64,000 nucleotides of DNA from Bryum argenteum (GCA_037043015.1 CM073321.1:40754420-40818419); one strand, 5' to 3'; shown: positions 34,676-46,419, numbered from the stretch's first letter. Program-made: numbers and translations. The notes: generated by a model not told the origin, from the sequence alone.

Positions 34676-35292
34676 AAGCACAGTTAGATCCTCCGACCTA
34701 AGTACTGGGCCTTCGGCGACCTTCAACGGTTCCGATTCGCAGAACCTCTTCTTTTGTCTCCGTCTTACAGCACGGGTCTGACCCGGCTGAACTCCCTCGA
34801 TATCCCTGTTCACACTTACGACAACGTAGAAAGATAATATAGAACTTCGTCTCTCTTGACTGTAACGACTCCACCAAAGTCAACCCCTGCTCTCCATAGG
34901 CCGAGTTTACCTCGGTCTCTTTGCCAGCCCTGCTATCATACAAAAGCGTCCGTGGATGTACTCGTAAAGCATTCCATCCGTGCTAACCCAGGCTAACACT
35001 TCCCGTTCTGGAGTATGCGTGATTCACATTTCTTCTTAGTCATAGCCATATTTGTCCAACAAGCCTTTGATGATGTCTCTTTCAGTGGAGAAATGTGCCA
35101 CAACCTCTCCTTCACTTTTGTTCCTTCGACCGTGGTGACGCATTGGATACTTGGTCCAAGAGAAGTAGATGGATCCCGTGGGCATTCTTAAACTTCCTCT
35201 TCCTCGTAGATAGTACCAAAACTCTTAGCACAAGCTCAGGTAACCTTTCTCCGAATTTAAGGAGGTGAAAAGCTAACGGTGTTAAATTGATG
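34676..35292 (-). other. interrupted older coding sequence, minus strand
   Basis: Between two hAT-like ends. Minus-strand pieces such as KKRFCESEPLKVAEGPVLRS and FGERLPELVLRVLVLSTRK look coding-like; the first runs in frame into the other side of the 7.2-kb insertion once the insertion is removed. No family recognised. Confidence 0.3.
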
Positions 35293-35645
35293 CAGGGTTG
35301 TCTTATTAGACACTGCCGAACGTCAGACAGACACGACATGTCAGACAGACATTGAGCCTCAGAATGTCTAATAGAATCTACTGAATCTTTTTTTACAGAA
35401 AAGTTACCCTTGATTTACCCTGTCCACGTTGAATCCTACGTGGCTGCCACGTGGCTTGTACAACTCAGCAATACGGTGCGCGACTGCGCCACGTAGGACT
35501 GGACCGGCGGTCGCGTGAGCTACCGACGTTCGCCCATGAGCTACCGACGTTTGCCCCTATGCTACTGACGTTCGCCCCTGGGCAACCGACGGTCTTGCTG
35601 GACCGGCGGTTTCGGTGGACCGGCGGTCGCCTAGGGTCGCCTTAC
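35293..35645 (+). mobile_element. truncated hAT-like end, same family
   Basis: Starts CAGGGTTGTCTTATTAGACA and matches, inverted, the right end of the 7.2-kb element for about 200 bp (for example gcgcgactgcgccacgtagg at 35477 against the reversed 34464 region). It runs into a short GACCG-S-CGGTC array and then stops; no matching right end is seen. Confidence 0.75.
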
Positions 35646-36064
35646 ATTGGAGGCTTCCCTTGAGTAGAATAAGTCATTTAGCTATCCAACATTACCCAAA
35701 ATTCTTCCGTTCGCGTTATTCAATCGTAGATGAAGCATTAAGAATTTAAGATGAAACAAATTACAACAATACATGAACCCTTGAAGAAAAGGCTAACATC
35801 AACCATGAGGTTTGAAACTCATGTAACAAAAAATGTGGTGACATACATATGTGACTAGTGTAAAAAGGGAACATAATTATAAGAGTTGCAAAAATCTATT
35901 AAAACTGGAACAATATGTCAAATAGCAGAATGTATATATTGTAAGTATAATTTGTGAATTACATGGCTAACTGAGCACTCAATGACGTGAGATGGTCATC
36001 CATAGGAGCCTATGAATTGCAAGAAGAAATACTGATATTATATACTAATTATTGTCCTCTCTAA
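35646..36064. other. AT-rich intergenic sequence
   Basis: Nothing recognised; 3' flank of the kinase pseudogene. Confidence 0.4.
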
Positions 36065-36824
36065 ATACAGACTTTGGTGAAAGAATATGATACGGTTTTC
36101 CCATCAAGCGGTTCAGCACCTCCCCTTAAGTCATTTTCTTCTCCGATTCATGCCTGGTCAATGATAACACTTCTGATAGGAATGATTCTCGCACCGTCGA
36201 ATTCGGGAATAATTCTTCGTTGAATTCGTTTTGTACACCAATCGGTTGGATGAGCTTGCCAACCGCATACAAATCTGATGCTACTGTGGGTGGATGTCGG
36301 AGTTCCTGGACGTTCAAATTTGTATCAGAACTTTATGGTCCGTAAGTATAGAACATCTCGGGCGCCACCCACTATCAACGTGCCGTATCTTCATCTTTTT
36401 TCTTCTCCGACTGGTATCCATAACGTGAAGGTTGTTGTTCTACTATACGAGATGCCATCCCCCAGTCACACACTCCAATACAAATCTTGTCTTCTCCGAC
36501 AGTTGGGAAATGCAATAGTATGTTTGAGGGAGATAGGTCGTTGTGAAGTACTCCTGTCTTATGCACCAGATTCATGATGTACACTAAACCCCAAGCTAAC
36601 TTCATCCTATGACAACGGAAAGGCTAATTCTGAAAGCCTCCTGTGTAGTGAGACTCGGAACTTCCTTTACTTTCGACCACTGAAGATGTTTGTCACCGAC
36701 CTTCTCATCCAACTTTAGCATTTCGTGTAGTGATCCTCCATTCAACCAATATGAGTAAGCTTCTAATGTTCTTGTATGCAACGCCCAAAACTTGATAATA
36801 CCTAGGTAATTCAAAGGACATACA

Positions 36825-36829
36825 AGAGC
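36825..36829. repeat. copia target duplication AGAGC, left copy
   Basis: Exact match to 41761-41765 directly outside the other LTR; both lie in kinase coding sequence. Confidence 0.9.
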
Positions 36830-37234
36830 TATTGAGATTCAATAGAGGGAGAGAGAGAATACAACACACTCAAATCTTACAAGTAGTAGAGCAAAGAATG
36901 CTTGAATGAGATACTCACTCATTCCAAGTACTTACTTATATATCCAAGTGAAGGCACTAGGTGCTACAACAAAGATAAGGTTTGAGTGATCAAGATCACT
37001 CTACAAAGGTAGACCACTAGAAGACCTTCTCTCTCTACATACGATAAGGCTCTAGTGGTCCATCCTTCTCTACACACGATAAGGCTCTTGTGGACAAGCC
37101 CTCTTCATATACGATAAGACTCTATTCATCCAACACTCTCCATATACGATAAGACTCTATTCATCCAACCCTCTCCACATACTCTAATCAACTCTAGTTA
37201 CCCTTAGTAACTACGAGCAATCTAATCTTCAACA
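36830..37234 (-). repeat. copia 3' LTR (405 bp)
   Basis: Identical to 41356-41760 except for two bases near its left end (tattgag versus tataaag). Contains five acgataagRctct words and ends ...cttcaaca (TGTTGAAG on the element strand). Near-identity of the pair indicates a recent insertion. Confidence 0.95.
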
Positions 37235-40200
37235 CTCTCACTTTGCGAGTAGTTACCACCTCGCAATACCATCGCCTTTGTTAGCTTCTCGTGCGTCACT
37301 CTAGCAAGCGCCTTTGTCAACACATCCGCCACCATGTCCTCCGTTGGGCAATACCACAAGCTCACCTCTCCATCTTCTAACTTCTCGCGAATGAAGTGAT
37401 GTTGCACATCTATGTGCTTTGTACGAGAGTGATGTTTGGGGTCCTTTGCAAGCGCAATGCACCCTTGGTTGTCACACATGATCCTTGTGGCCTCCGCTTG
37501 CACAAACCCAACATCCTCAAATAGTTGCTGTAGCCACAACGCCTCCTTCAAGCAATGGCTAGTTGCCATGTACTCCGCCTCCGTAGTAGACACCGCTAGC
37601 GTAGGTTGCCTCTTGCAATTCCACGAGATTGCACCATCTCCTACAAAGAACACATACCCACTCGTGGATTGGCGCTCATTCACATCACCCGCCCAATCCG
37701 CATCAAAATATCCCTTTAAATCAAGGTTGTTACCACCAAGGCACAATTTGTAGTCAATGGTGCCTTTCAAGTACCTCAAGATGCGTTTAACCGTCATCCA
37801 ATGTTGAGGACTAGCGATTGCCATGAATTGACTCACCATGCTCACCGGAAATGCAAGGTCAGTTCTTGTGGCCACCATTGCATACATCAACGACCCCACT
37901 GCAGCCTTGTATGGAATAGCCTTCATCTCCTCTTCAACCTCCTTAAACTCCTCATCCGAAAGCTTCAACAACAACCCCTTTACATCAAGCGGCGTGCCAA
38001 TCGGCTTACACTCCTCCATGCTGAAGCGCTTGAGCACCTCCTCAATGTATTTGTCTTGGCTCATGGTGATGCGTGCGCTGCGATTCCTCTTAAACGCAAC
38101 ACCAAGGCAAAACTCCAAAGGCCCAAGATCACTCATCTCAAACTCCTTCTCAAGCTTGGCCTTCAACCACCCCAAAACCGCATCATCACTGACCAAGATA
38201 ATCAAATCATCCACATAGATGATTACAATCAACAACAACTCTCTTAATTGCTTCACATACAAGGAGTGATCCGCATGGCTTCTAAAGAAGCCTTCTTTGG
38301 TGAAAAACATGTCAATCCTTTGGTACCATGCCCTTGGTGATTGCTTGAGCCCTTACAACGACTTCTTGAGCTTGCAAACAAGGTGTTGAGTGCCTTCCTC
38401 CACAAAACCAAGGGGCTGGTCCATGTAGATGTCCTCCTCCAACTCACCATTCACAAACGCCGTCTTGACATCCATTTGGTGAAACTCCAAGTCCATGGCT
38501 GCCCCAATCCCCAACATGCAACGAATGGTGGTAAACTTTGCCACAGGTGCAAAGGTCTCATGGAAATCCACACCTTCCACTTGAGAGAAGCCCCTCGCCA
38601 CCAACCGTGCCTTGTAGCGCACCACATTGCCTTGTGCATCCCTCTTGGTCCTAAACACCCACTTGCAACCAACACTCTTGCGGTCTTTTGGCAATGGAGC
38701 CAGCTCCCATGTGCCATTGGCCATTAGAGATGCATACTCCTCTTGCATGGTCAACTCCCACTTGCTTGCATCCACACTTTGCAAAGCATCACCCAAACTC
38801 AAAAGATCATCAAAAAAAGCCACATTTGCACGTTCTACCTCGTTAGTGGGTGGAAGAACGTGATTCAACCACCACTCACCCGGCGGCCTCCTCTCCCTTC
38901 TTGGATACCTTAAGCTTTGTGCACGTTGCCCTTCATCATTCTCCTCCCGTGGACCTAGCTTTTCTTCCACTACTTCCTCCTCGTCTTTCTCTTGTGGATT
39001 TTGCACACTTTTAAACTCCTCTCCAAATTGTGCCTCTTGTACAACGGGCGCTGAAATTGGAGGTGTATCCACCAAAATCACCGTAGGTGGCTCCAAACTC
39101 CCACTTGGATGCATCTCCACATTTGCAACTCCACAAATAGCATCCTCCACAAATACCACATCACGACACTTGAGGATCTTCTTGGTCTCCAAACACATCA
39201 ACCTATAAGCCTTGGTTCCTTCACAATAACCAAGAAACACACACTTTGTGCCCTTTGCATCAAGTTTAGTCCTCTTCTCATCCGGCACCTTTGCATATGC
39301 AACACACCCAATCACACGCATGTGTGTCACAAAGGGCTTTTTACGACTCCATGCCTCTTCGGGTGTCTTACCAACAAGTGCACTAGTTGGGCACCTATTG
39401 GGTGTGTACACCGCTGTAACCACCGCTTCCGCCCAAAGGTTCTTGTTGAGGTTCTGGTGATGTAGCATGCTCCTTGCTATCTCCACAATGGTGCGATTTG
39501 CTCTCTCCTCCACTCCCTTTTGTTGTGGTGTGTATGGTATTGATAGTTGTCTCTCAATGCCATGTGCTTGCAAGAAGCGTTCAAAGGCCTTGGAAGTGAA
39601 CTCCCCTCCATTGTCGGACCGAAATGCCTTGATCTTGTGCTCCGATTGCTTCTCCACAAGGACCTTAAACTCTACAAACTTGGCAAACACCTCTCCCTTG
39701 GACTTCAACACATACACCCACACCTTTTTAGAAAAATCATCAATGAAAGTGACAAAGTACAAGCAACCGCCCATAGAAATGGTCTTAAATGAACCACACA
39801 CATCCGAGTGGACTAACTCCAAAGGCTTGCTTGCACGTTGACCACCCTCACTTAGAAATAGAGTTCTTGAGAGCTTGCCTTCAACGCACCCCTCACAAAC
39901 CGCCGAATTCGATGCTCCATCCTTGATTTGCATGCCATTCACCATGCTTTGAAGCGCCTTGATACTCTTCAAATTCAAATGCCCAAGGCGTCTATGCCAT
40001 AGCTCCAAAGGGGCTAATTGTGGCGTTTGGTGTGCTACATTGGCCATTTCATGCATAGAGAAGGGCATTTCATACAAGCTCCCTACTCTTGACAATCTAG
40101 CAATCACCGTGATCAAACTCTCAAATGAAGGTGGCAAACTATCAAGTAATGTCATGACAATGTCATCCTCCCTCATGGGTACATTCAAGCATGCGAGTTG

Positions 40201-40611
40201 ATCCGCAAGTGTCTTGATGTTGTTGATGTGCTCCAACAAGTCCGCCCCTTCCTCCATCTTGATTGTGAAGAACTTGCGCCTTAAATAGAGTATGTTGGAT
40301 AAGCTTCTTGTCTTGTGGATGTTACAAAGCACGCTTCATGCTTCCGCCGGACCCTTGCAACTCTTGATGTGCGCAAGTTGCGCATCCACCAAGTTGAGCC
40401 CAATCATGGACATCGCCTTGCGCACCCTCTTTTGGTAGTCCTTCTTGTCCTTCTCACTTGCTTCGGATGGTGGAGCCTCCTCCGTGCCTTCAACAATCTC
40501 CCACAAGTCCATGGAAGAAAGTGCCAAGTTCATCTTGAACTTTCACAAGTTGAAGTTGGTGCCATTGAACCTTTCAAGCACTCTAACACTCTCACCTTCC
40601 AAAGAAGCCAT
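37222..40611 (-). pseudogene. copia gag-pol, protease deleted, three nonsense codons
   Basis: Starts at ATG 40611. Gag (to about 40095) includes LERFNGTNFNL, then a stop where Trp is expected, NLALSSMDLWEIVEG, a second stop after CKGPAEA, and DDIVMTLLDSLPPSFESLI. The frame then jumps directly into SRVGSLYEMP and WHRRLGHLN, the integrase zinc region (H113, H118, C146, C149 of the 659-codon frame), skipping the rest of gag, the CCHC knuckle and the protease. Integrase core Asp lies in HSDVCG and FRSDNGGEF and Glu in QQKGVEERANR. Reverse transcriptase starts KWVFRTKRDAQGNVVRYKAR; a TAA near 38309 replaces a usual Tyr before GLKQSPRAWYQ; YVDD is at about 38217-38206. RNase H residues lie in YFDADWAGD, TTEAEYMA and CDNQG. 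The last codons overlap the LTR. Confidence 0.92.
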
Positions 40612-41336
40612 GGCAAAGCTCGAATGTTGCCCCTTCAACACTCAAACAAGCAAGATACACTTGCTCCTACTTAAATTTGATCTTCTTCAAGCTATTTGAC
40701 CTCCAAATAGAATATCTAGATCTCTTACACACACACACAAGGTGTGGTTGCACTTCAAAGCACTCACATCAACCCTCATTGCATGCAAATGAGCACTTTG
40801 TGCACTCTTTACAATAGATCAACTCTCAAACTATGTCAACAAAGCTTGTAGATTCACAAATCACTCAAATCTAAGCTTAGGAGTCTCAAAACACCTACTT
40901 TTGCACCTCAAATGCTTAAATCAGCCCTATGTGTGCACATATGCACTCCAAATGCTAGATTCGGCTCTCTCAACTCTAAGTGCACTCAAGTAAACATTAC
41001 AACACACACTCTTAAGGCCTAAGCTCAAAACACTTCAAACAATGGATTTGAGAGCCCTTAATGCAAAGAAGCACCTTCAATGTGCAAAGAGGACTCAAAC
41101 AACAAGCATACAATCTTACAAGTGTTTGAGTCACCTCCAACACCTCCAAATTGCTTCTATTGCTTCCAATGCTCCAAACCTCCTTCAAAATGGTTGCAAA
41201 CACCTCCGAATGACTCCAAGTGCACCTCCAAATTTCCAAGAGACTCCAAGTAGTGCAAATGAGCCCTACATGTGCATACAACACCTCCTTGACCTCTCCA
41301 AGCCTCCAAAAGTACTCAAACTCAACCTCACTACAA

Positions 41337-41355
41337 GAGTAGTGGGCCCATAACC
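41337..41355 (-). promoter_or_regulatory. primer-binding site matching the initiator tRNA anticodon arm
   Basis: On the element strand GGTTATGGGCCCACTAC directly follows the 5' LTR. It is complementary to the anticodon stem-loop of plant initiator tRNA-Met (GTGGTGGGCCCATAACC) at 16 of 17 bases as I recall that tRNA. Copia-type elements that prime from a cleaved half of this tRNA are known, the Drosophila copia element being the classic case. It is not the usual TGGTATCAGAGC site of many plant copia elements. Confidence 0.8.
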
Positions 41356-41760
41356 TATAAAGATTCAATAGAGGGAGAGAGAGAATACAACACACTCAAA
41401 TCTTACAAGTAGTAGAGCAAAGAATGCTTGAATGAGATACTCACTCATTCCAAGTACTTACTTATATATCCAAGTGAAGGCACTAGGTGCTACAACAAAG
41501 ATAAGGTTTGAGTGATCAAGATCACTCTACAAAGGTAGACCACTAGAAGACCTTCTCTCTCTACATACGATAAGGCTCTAGTGGTCCATCCTTCTCTACA
41601 CACGATAAGGCTCTTGTGGACAAGCCCTCTTCATATACGATAAGACTCTATTCATCCAACACTCTCCATATACGATAAGACTCTATTCATCCAACCCTCT
41701 CCACATACTCTAATCAACTCTAGTTACCCTTAGTAACTACGAGCAATCTAATCTTCAACA
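41356..41760 (-). repeat. copia 5' LTR (405 bp)
   Basis: Pair of 36830-37234; see there. Confidence 0.95.
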
Positions 41761-41765
41761 AGAGC
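41761..41765. repeat. copia target duplication AGAGC, right copy
   Basis: Exact match to 36825-36829. Confidence 0.9.
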
Positions 41766-42553
41766 TTCTGCTGTAGTCTCTATCCTCCTCTTCTAAATAT
41801 TCATATTCTTGGAAAGCTTTGCTGCAAACTCGATATGATCTGGAACGTGGTCTACTCCAACAATCCACACCTTCCGCACCAGTCCATGGCCTCCTTCCAT
41901 GTCGCGGGCTGATAGAGCTTCTATGCTAGCGTCTTGAGGAATTGACACCACTCCCGACCCTGTGTCTCGTTCAAATGTGGCGCGCAAAGCGGTTTTTTCC
42001 CATGACATCCCTCGGCTTTTATTTTTGCTAAGCTTTTGGACATAGTGTTGCGACCAATCCATCTTGCGTTTAAACTGGTCCTCCTCTTGTGTTAGACGCC
42101 TCTGTCCAAATCGCTTATTCCACAACTCTTTTAAATAGAAGATGCATTGTTCAATTCTATTCTCCATCCACAATTGGTACTGCGAATGATAATCCACATC
42201 TTGGAATTCTTCCAATTCCGCCATGGCCTTCATATTACCGCCTCCAATTTTTGCTTCAGTCTTGCTTTACCCGTGCTAACATTCTTCAAGTAGTTGTGCT
42301 CTAGGAATTGAGCCTCCGTTTCCTCATACCAATCCAAACACGCTTTTTCCGCAAACCTAGTATAATCTAATGTTGGGAATCCGGGAGCTACTTCTTTTTG
42401 GTTTCTCCTTTTCCTCCAATGGCCTCCGCTTCCACTAGGTTGTGGCAAACCAAGGTCCGGTGCAAATGCTTCGGGGGCATCAAGATCCCATGTTTGCTCT
42501 CCCTGGTGCTTTTTGGATCCACTCATCGTTGTACTTCTTGAAAAAACCGGCAA

Positions 42554-43166
42554 AAAATTTCCCCCTTGCTATCAATTTGCACCAAACCCCAAAAACTCCT
42601 CTGACGACCCGGTAGTGCGCATTTACCCAAACAAGGACACAGGGCGGAGGAGAGTTCATCAGCGGTTTGGGAAAAAGTAATATGAAACCCGCGCGTTCGG
42701 GTTTATATATCCCTGGAGACCGGCGGTCGCCTCACAGTCGTCCACCGCCGGTTGCCTCACAGTCGCCCACCGCCAGTCGCCCCACGTCCCGCTGTCGCGA
42801 CAGCTGCAACGGCGGTCGCCCCACGTCCCGCTGTTGCAACAGCTGCACCGGCGGTCGCCCCACATCCCGCTGTCGCGACAGCTGCACCAGCGGTCGCCCC
42901 ACCTCTTGCTGTCGCGACAGCTGTACCTGCGATAGCGCCTTCAGTGAACCGCCGGTCGCCCACGCAACGTCCTAGCACTATCTGGACCGCCGGTTGCCTT
43001 GCTTCTGTGGTCGCCCCGACGCGAGGTTGCCCTATATATTCTCCCATCGTATCAGAACTTCTTATTTGGGTTTACTGGCCTAGCGCGCTGTCTTACATCC
43101 ATTAAATTGGCTGCATTCTCGTTCCGGGTAGGTAATAACTATTTGCCATTTTTGGCTATTTCATCC
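42554..43166. promoter_or_regulatory. divergent promoter region with a GC-rich palindrome array
   Basis: Lies between the start of the kinase-like gene (minus) and the RING-like gene (plus). TATA-like words sit on each side facing outwards: ATATATAAAC on the minus strand at 42710-42701 and cctatatatt at 43031-43040, each about 130-150 bp from its start codon. The array at 42715-43030 fills the space between them. That symmetry suggests a bidirectional promoter with shared upstream sites. Confidence 0.5.
42715..43030. repeat. GC-rich array with GACCG-S-CGGTC words
   Basis: About ten CGGTCGCC or CGGTTGCC words, with a 39-bp sub-repeat (gccccacgtcccgctgtcgc then gacagctgca) in four copies. Ala/Pro-rich open frames on both strands here come from the repeat. 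Confidence 0.9.
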
Positions 43167-45314
43167 ATGGCTACTCTCGGGCAACTTAGGAAGGAAGAGA
43201 ACGACAAGAAGAGGAAGAGAAAGGGCGCTCCACAACGGAAAAGATTACACGTGCTTCAAAATCCAAATAAGCTTGCCTTCAGAGTTTGGGAAGATGAACC
43301 TGATATGTGGACGATGGCCACTTGCGAATTGTTCATTGAATGGTGTCACATTGACAAGAACTTCCCTCTGTCTCGTCACCATTTTCATCGGTGCACCAAC
43401 AAGGCAAATCTTAAGTTTTGCAATTGCCCAAACTTCAAACAACAATGCATTGAGGTTTACCAAGTCTTGTATGGCACGCCATGTGTGGAGCGCAACGAGG
43501 TTCCATTGTTTCTTGCTCATGGAGTATACGCCGAGGTTGCTCTTGGTAAATGAGTGGATTGGACAATTGTCAAAGAGGGGAAGCATGTAACACGACCTTC
43601 AACGAGTGACATTCCGACAGACATTCTAAGATTCCCTGACGCTCCTAATGGTGGCATGGCAGTGACGAGGTCTATTACCACGGCTATGGAAGAGGCTTCC
43701 TATCATAGTGCTACATCGGAAGAGGACGATGACTCGGATGGTTTGCGGCCTCGTAAGGCGGTGCGTCAAGTACAACAACCTCTTCCTCCCTCCAGCGTTG
43801 TGATTGATGCGGATCATCGTCGTAATTTACCTGGCCGCGTTCCTAAAATTGGTGGCTCTCGCCCTCCAATAGCAAGTAATCATCCACCCGTAGTAGAGCC
43901 CCATGGTACTAGCATCTTACCATTGGAAGAACTTGACACATCTTCTGATCTCAAAGCTCTTCTGAAGAGCAAAGATGACGTGAGAGCAAGATTGCAAGCG
44001 GATCTCGAAAAAACACGAGCAATGTATGAGGAGAAGGTGAAAGAAGGGGACCAGCTTTCCGTGGAATATGCACGCATGCGCGAGAAGATGCAAGAATTAT
44101 CTCACCCACGTAACATTCGTGGAGATAAAGAGAAATCGGACATGGCGGATGTTGATAGAGTTGTCTTCAACCTTACAGACGACTTGGCATTTGGAGAAAT
44201 GTCACCGCAAAGCCCTATATTGCGCCGTCCTGTGAAAGCTCAGCCATGTGTTGTTAATATGTTGGGCCTCGAACGAGAAGAAGATGTACGATGTGATTCT
44301 CAAGATTCTATACCTTTACCGTTGTTCTCCCCTATTCGTAATCCCCCTTTCATGTCCTCCGATGGATACAACTCCTTACTAAAGGAAAAGCAGCAACTGC
44401 AAGCTCGTTTGGAGCAGTTGTCTGCTACTTACTACCATTGGAAGGTGGCATGTATACTTTCGGTGGACAGAGTCAGACAAGTTGCAGCGGAGCTGGAGAA
44501 GATTGATAAGAATTTTACTAGTGGAGCTGGTGGACGACCGTTCGGTATGACCTCGAGGCCGAGTGTGGATACATTGTTTGATAATCTTCCTATGATGGAC
44601 ATCAAGATGAAAGATGATACTTCTACAGAGGTTGTAGATTGGAGCAAGGCTGGGTGGAATTTCAAACACTACATGTCGGCACATGTTGATGTAGCATCGA
44701 GGACATTATTGTGGCCCAACCCTCCGCAGTTTGTATTGGATCACTCTACGTGTCCTATATGCCTAAATCCATTTGGACCTGAGGGTAGATGGGCTTTAGG
44801 CTCCTGTGTCCATGTGTATCATCCGCAGTGTCTCTTAGTTCATTGTTTGACTCAAAGTCGTTGTGCTATATGCAAAGCGCCTTTTCACGAGCGGTTCTAC
44901 GAGATGTTCAATCTAAGAACTTATATGCCGCCCTCTTGGGAATACAATCCTGAGACTACTGACGAGGTTCGATTCTGGGGTAAAGACCTTATTTGGAGTT
45001 GGCGTAGAGGTGAACATGATCTCGAGAAGAGTACTCCTAGCTCCCAATTGAATTGGGAGACTGACCCAAACGAGATTCTAAGAGTTGCTCCAATACTTGC
45101 CGGACAAGGTCCACAACATGAGGGTAATCGGATGTTCTTCTTCCAATGCCTTGGAGGCTATTTTGATGTGAGCTCTAATACATTCAAGTGGGGGCCCCAT
45201 CCAATGGGACATCGATGGAATCAATATGGGAAGAGACTAACCGACGGTGAAGGTCATGCCTCCATGGAAGATTTGGAAGAGTGTCAATATGCTGAGTCTA
45301 CTTGGGGGCCATGA
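43167..45314 (+). pseudogene. RING-finger-like protein, paralog 1, one nonsense codon
   Basis: One frame from ATG 43167 to 45314 (715 codons) interrupted only by TGA at 43551-43553. The N-terminus is basic (KKRKRKGAPQRKR), followed by a domain shared with the next two paralogs (TMATCELFIEWCHIDKN, FKQQCIEVYQVLYG, AHGVYAEVALGK then VDW). The middle has a long charged, helical region (DDVRARLQADLEKTRAMYEE). The C-terminal part has CPICLNPF, WALGSCVHVYHPQCLLV and CAICKAPFHERFYEMF: a C3HC-type RING-like finger, probably an E3 ligase fold. The stop could derive from CGA. A similar combination is, from memory, widespread in moss and liverwort genomes. Confidence 0.7.
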
Positions 45315-45738
45315 TACTAGTCTCAAGCTCTAGACTATTTACTGGATGTACATAGTCCCCCCACAAGAAGGAATAATAATTACGATATTGTGAATCCATA
45401 CACTCCAGTATAGCGTATGGTTTTAGCTATATATGACTATATTTGATTATAGTATTATCGAGTGGTAGCTTTTTGCAACAATGTATCTCATTTCCTATTG
45501 TACTATTTTTTGCACCGATTAAATCAATGGTATGTATTTGGTTCGCTCTTTTGCTCATGGTCTATCGTTTGTACTTTGTCAGCTTTTATTGTATCTTACA
45601 TCTCCATAGTCCATCGTTTCTACGTTAAAAATCTTCAACTTTGTCTTTGCCCTTTGAAAAATGTGATCGTTGCGGTTCCAAATGAGAGTCGATTGCGTTT
45701 ATGTTGATGTCAACTTTTGCCGTATTTTTACGATGAGC
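45315..45738. other. 3' flank between convergent genes
   Basis: AT-rich; nothing recognised. Confidence 0.4.
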
Positions 45739-46305
45739 CTACTCTGCCCATGCGTCCTCGAATCGAGCATCCTCCTCAGCTACACGTAGTTGCTTCGCGA
45801 GTTTTACATTCTGGTGTTCACTCCATTTCACCAGCCTATTTAATTTGTCAACTTCCTCTGGAGTTTTGCCATACTTACACGCAAATGCCAAATCACAAAT
45901 GCGCATCTCTTTATCTACCTCTAGAGCAATAGATTCTTCAATATCCGTCAACCGATTCCTCCTCTCAGCTAGGACCCCTTCCAGGTAAGTATGTTTCGCT
46001 GTCCACAACTCTACGTAGTCTTCTATGGAAAGGTTGTTTGAATGTTTCTTCTCAAAAAACTTCTCACGAGCCTCTTTTCGTAGCACAAGTATGGTCTCCA
46101 TATAAGCTATACAGTCTACAACTTTTTCCAAAGTCTCCCGACAATCTTGTAAATTGTATGGTTTAGTGGCAGAAAGGGCTCTTTCTTTGAGGGCTTCCAA
46201 TTCCTTTCTATGCTGCATTACTTCCTCCAATTGCATGCATTTCTCTATACTGAAATTGTACAACATGATAAAATTATCCATGTATGCGGATAATCTTCCA
46301 CCCAC
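45739..46305 (-). CDS. coiled-coil protein of unknown function
   Basis: The 188-codon frame is Glu/Lys/Leu-rich throughout (MQLEEVMQHRKELEALKER, ILVLRKEAREKFFEKKHSN, RRNRLTDIEESIALEVDKE) and is probably helical, likely coiled-coil. It ends with ARFEDAWAE. A short frame just upstream (46596-46309, ending INWTEGISYEANPL) may be its N-terminus, separated by a stop. It is divergent from paralog 2 across a region with GACCG-type words, repeating the divergent layout at 42.5-43.2 kb. No family recognised. Confidence 0.45.
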   Translation of the reverse strand: MGGRLSAYMDNFIMLYNFSIEKCMQLEEVMQHRKELEALKERALSATKPYNLQDCRETLEKVVDCIAYMETILVLRKEAREKFFEKKHSNNLSIEDYVELWTAKHTYLEGVLAERRNRLTDIEESIALEVDKEMRICDLAFACKYGKTPEEVDKLNRLVKWSEHQNVKLAKQLRVAEEDARFEDAWAE

Positions 46306-46419
46306 TTTTCAGAGTGGATTTGCCTCATAGGAAATCCCCTCCGTCCAATTTATTGGAGGACCGATTGGTTCACTCAGTTCACTGAGCTTGTATTCGTGTG
46401 TGTGTTCATCCTCCGGCGG

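Larger units (their letters stand above)
36830..41760 (-). mobile_element. Ty1/copia LTR retrotransposon, internally deleted
   Basis: Order on the minus strand is LTR, primer site, gag, integrase, reverse transcriptase, RNase H, polypurine tract, LTR: the copia order. Length is 4931 bp with an exact 5-bp target duplication. The polypurine tract (GCAAAGTGAGAG) abuts the 3' LTR at about 37235-37246. Reading frames carry stops and the protease with the zinc knuckle is missing, so it cannot be autonomous. It sits inside the kinase-like gene in the same orientation. Confidence 0.95.
36065..42553 (-). pseudogene. protein kinase-like gene split by a copia element
   Basis: The N-terminal half (42553-41766) has DWYEETEAQFLEHNYLKN, a coiled or helical region, a Gly-loop-like GGHGLVRKVWIVGVD and the beta-3 lysine motif EFAAKLSK. 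After the insertion (36824 leftwards) come YSYWLNGGSLHEML, VLHNDLSPSNILLHFP (catalytic loop with Asp and Asn), GVCDWGMA (DFG-like Asp) and WVAPEMFYTYGP, then DLYAVGKLIQPI. Joining the two sides at the AGAGC target site gives one continuous frame (ETTAEALVCPLNYLGIIKFW). Stops lie at 41793-41795, 36372-36377 (two), 36333-36335 and 36126-36128. One frame change lies at about 42230 and one at about 36602. It was a pseudogene or silenced copy, possibly before the insertion. The catalytic residues visible are intact. Confidence 0.75.

Noticed and set aside
34250..35645. A single foldback element formed by the inverted pair 34467-34667 and 35293-35500
   Set aside because: The CAGGG tips face each other across 625 bp of older coding-like DNA. 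Target-site evidence instead pairs 34667 with 27497, so these are two neighbouring element ends.
37436..40699. Plus-strand open frames across the copia element
   Set aside because: Shadows of the minus-strand gag-pol frame.
42667..43105. Ala/Pro/Arg-rich open frames on both strands over the GC-rich array
   Set aside because: They follow the tandem repeat in several frames at once and overlap TATA-like boxes, so they are compositional.
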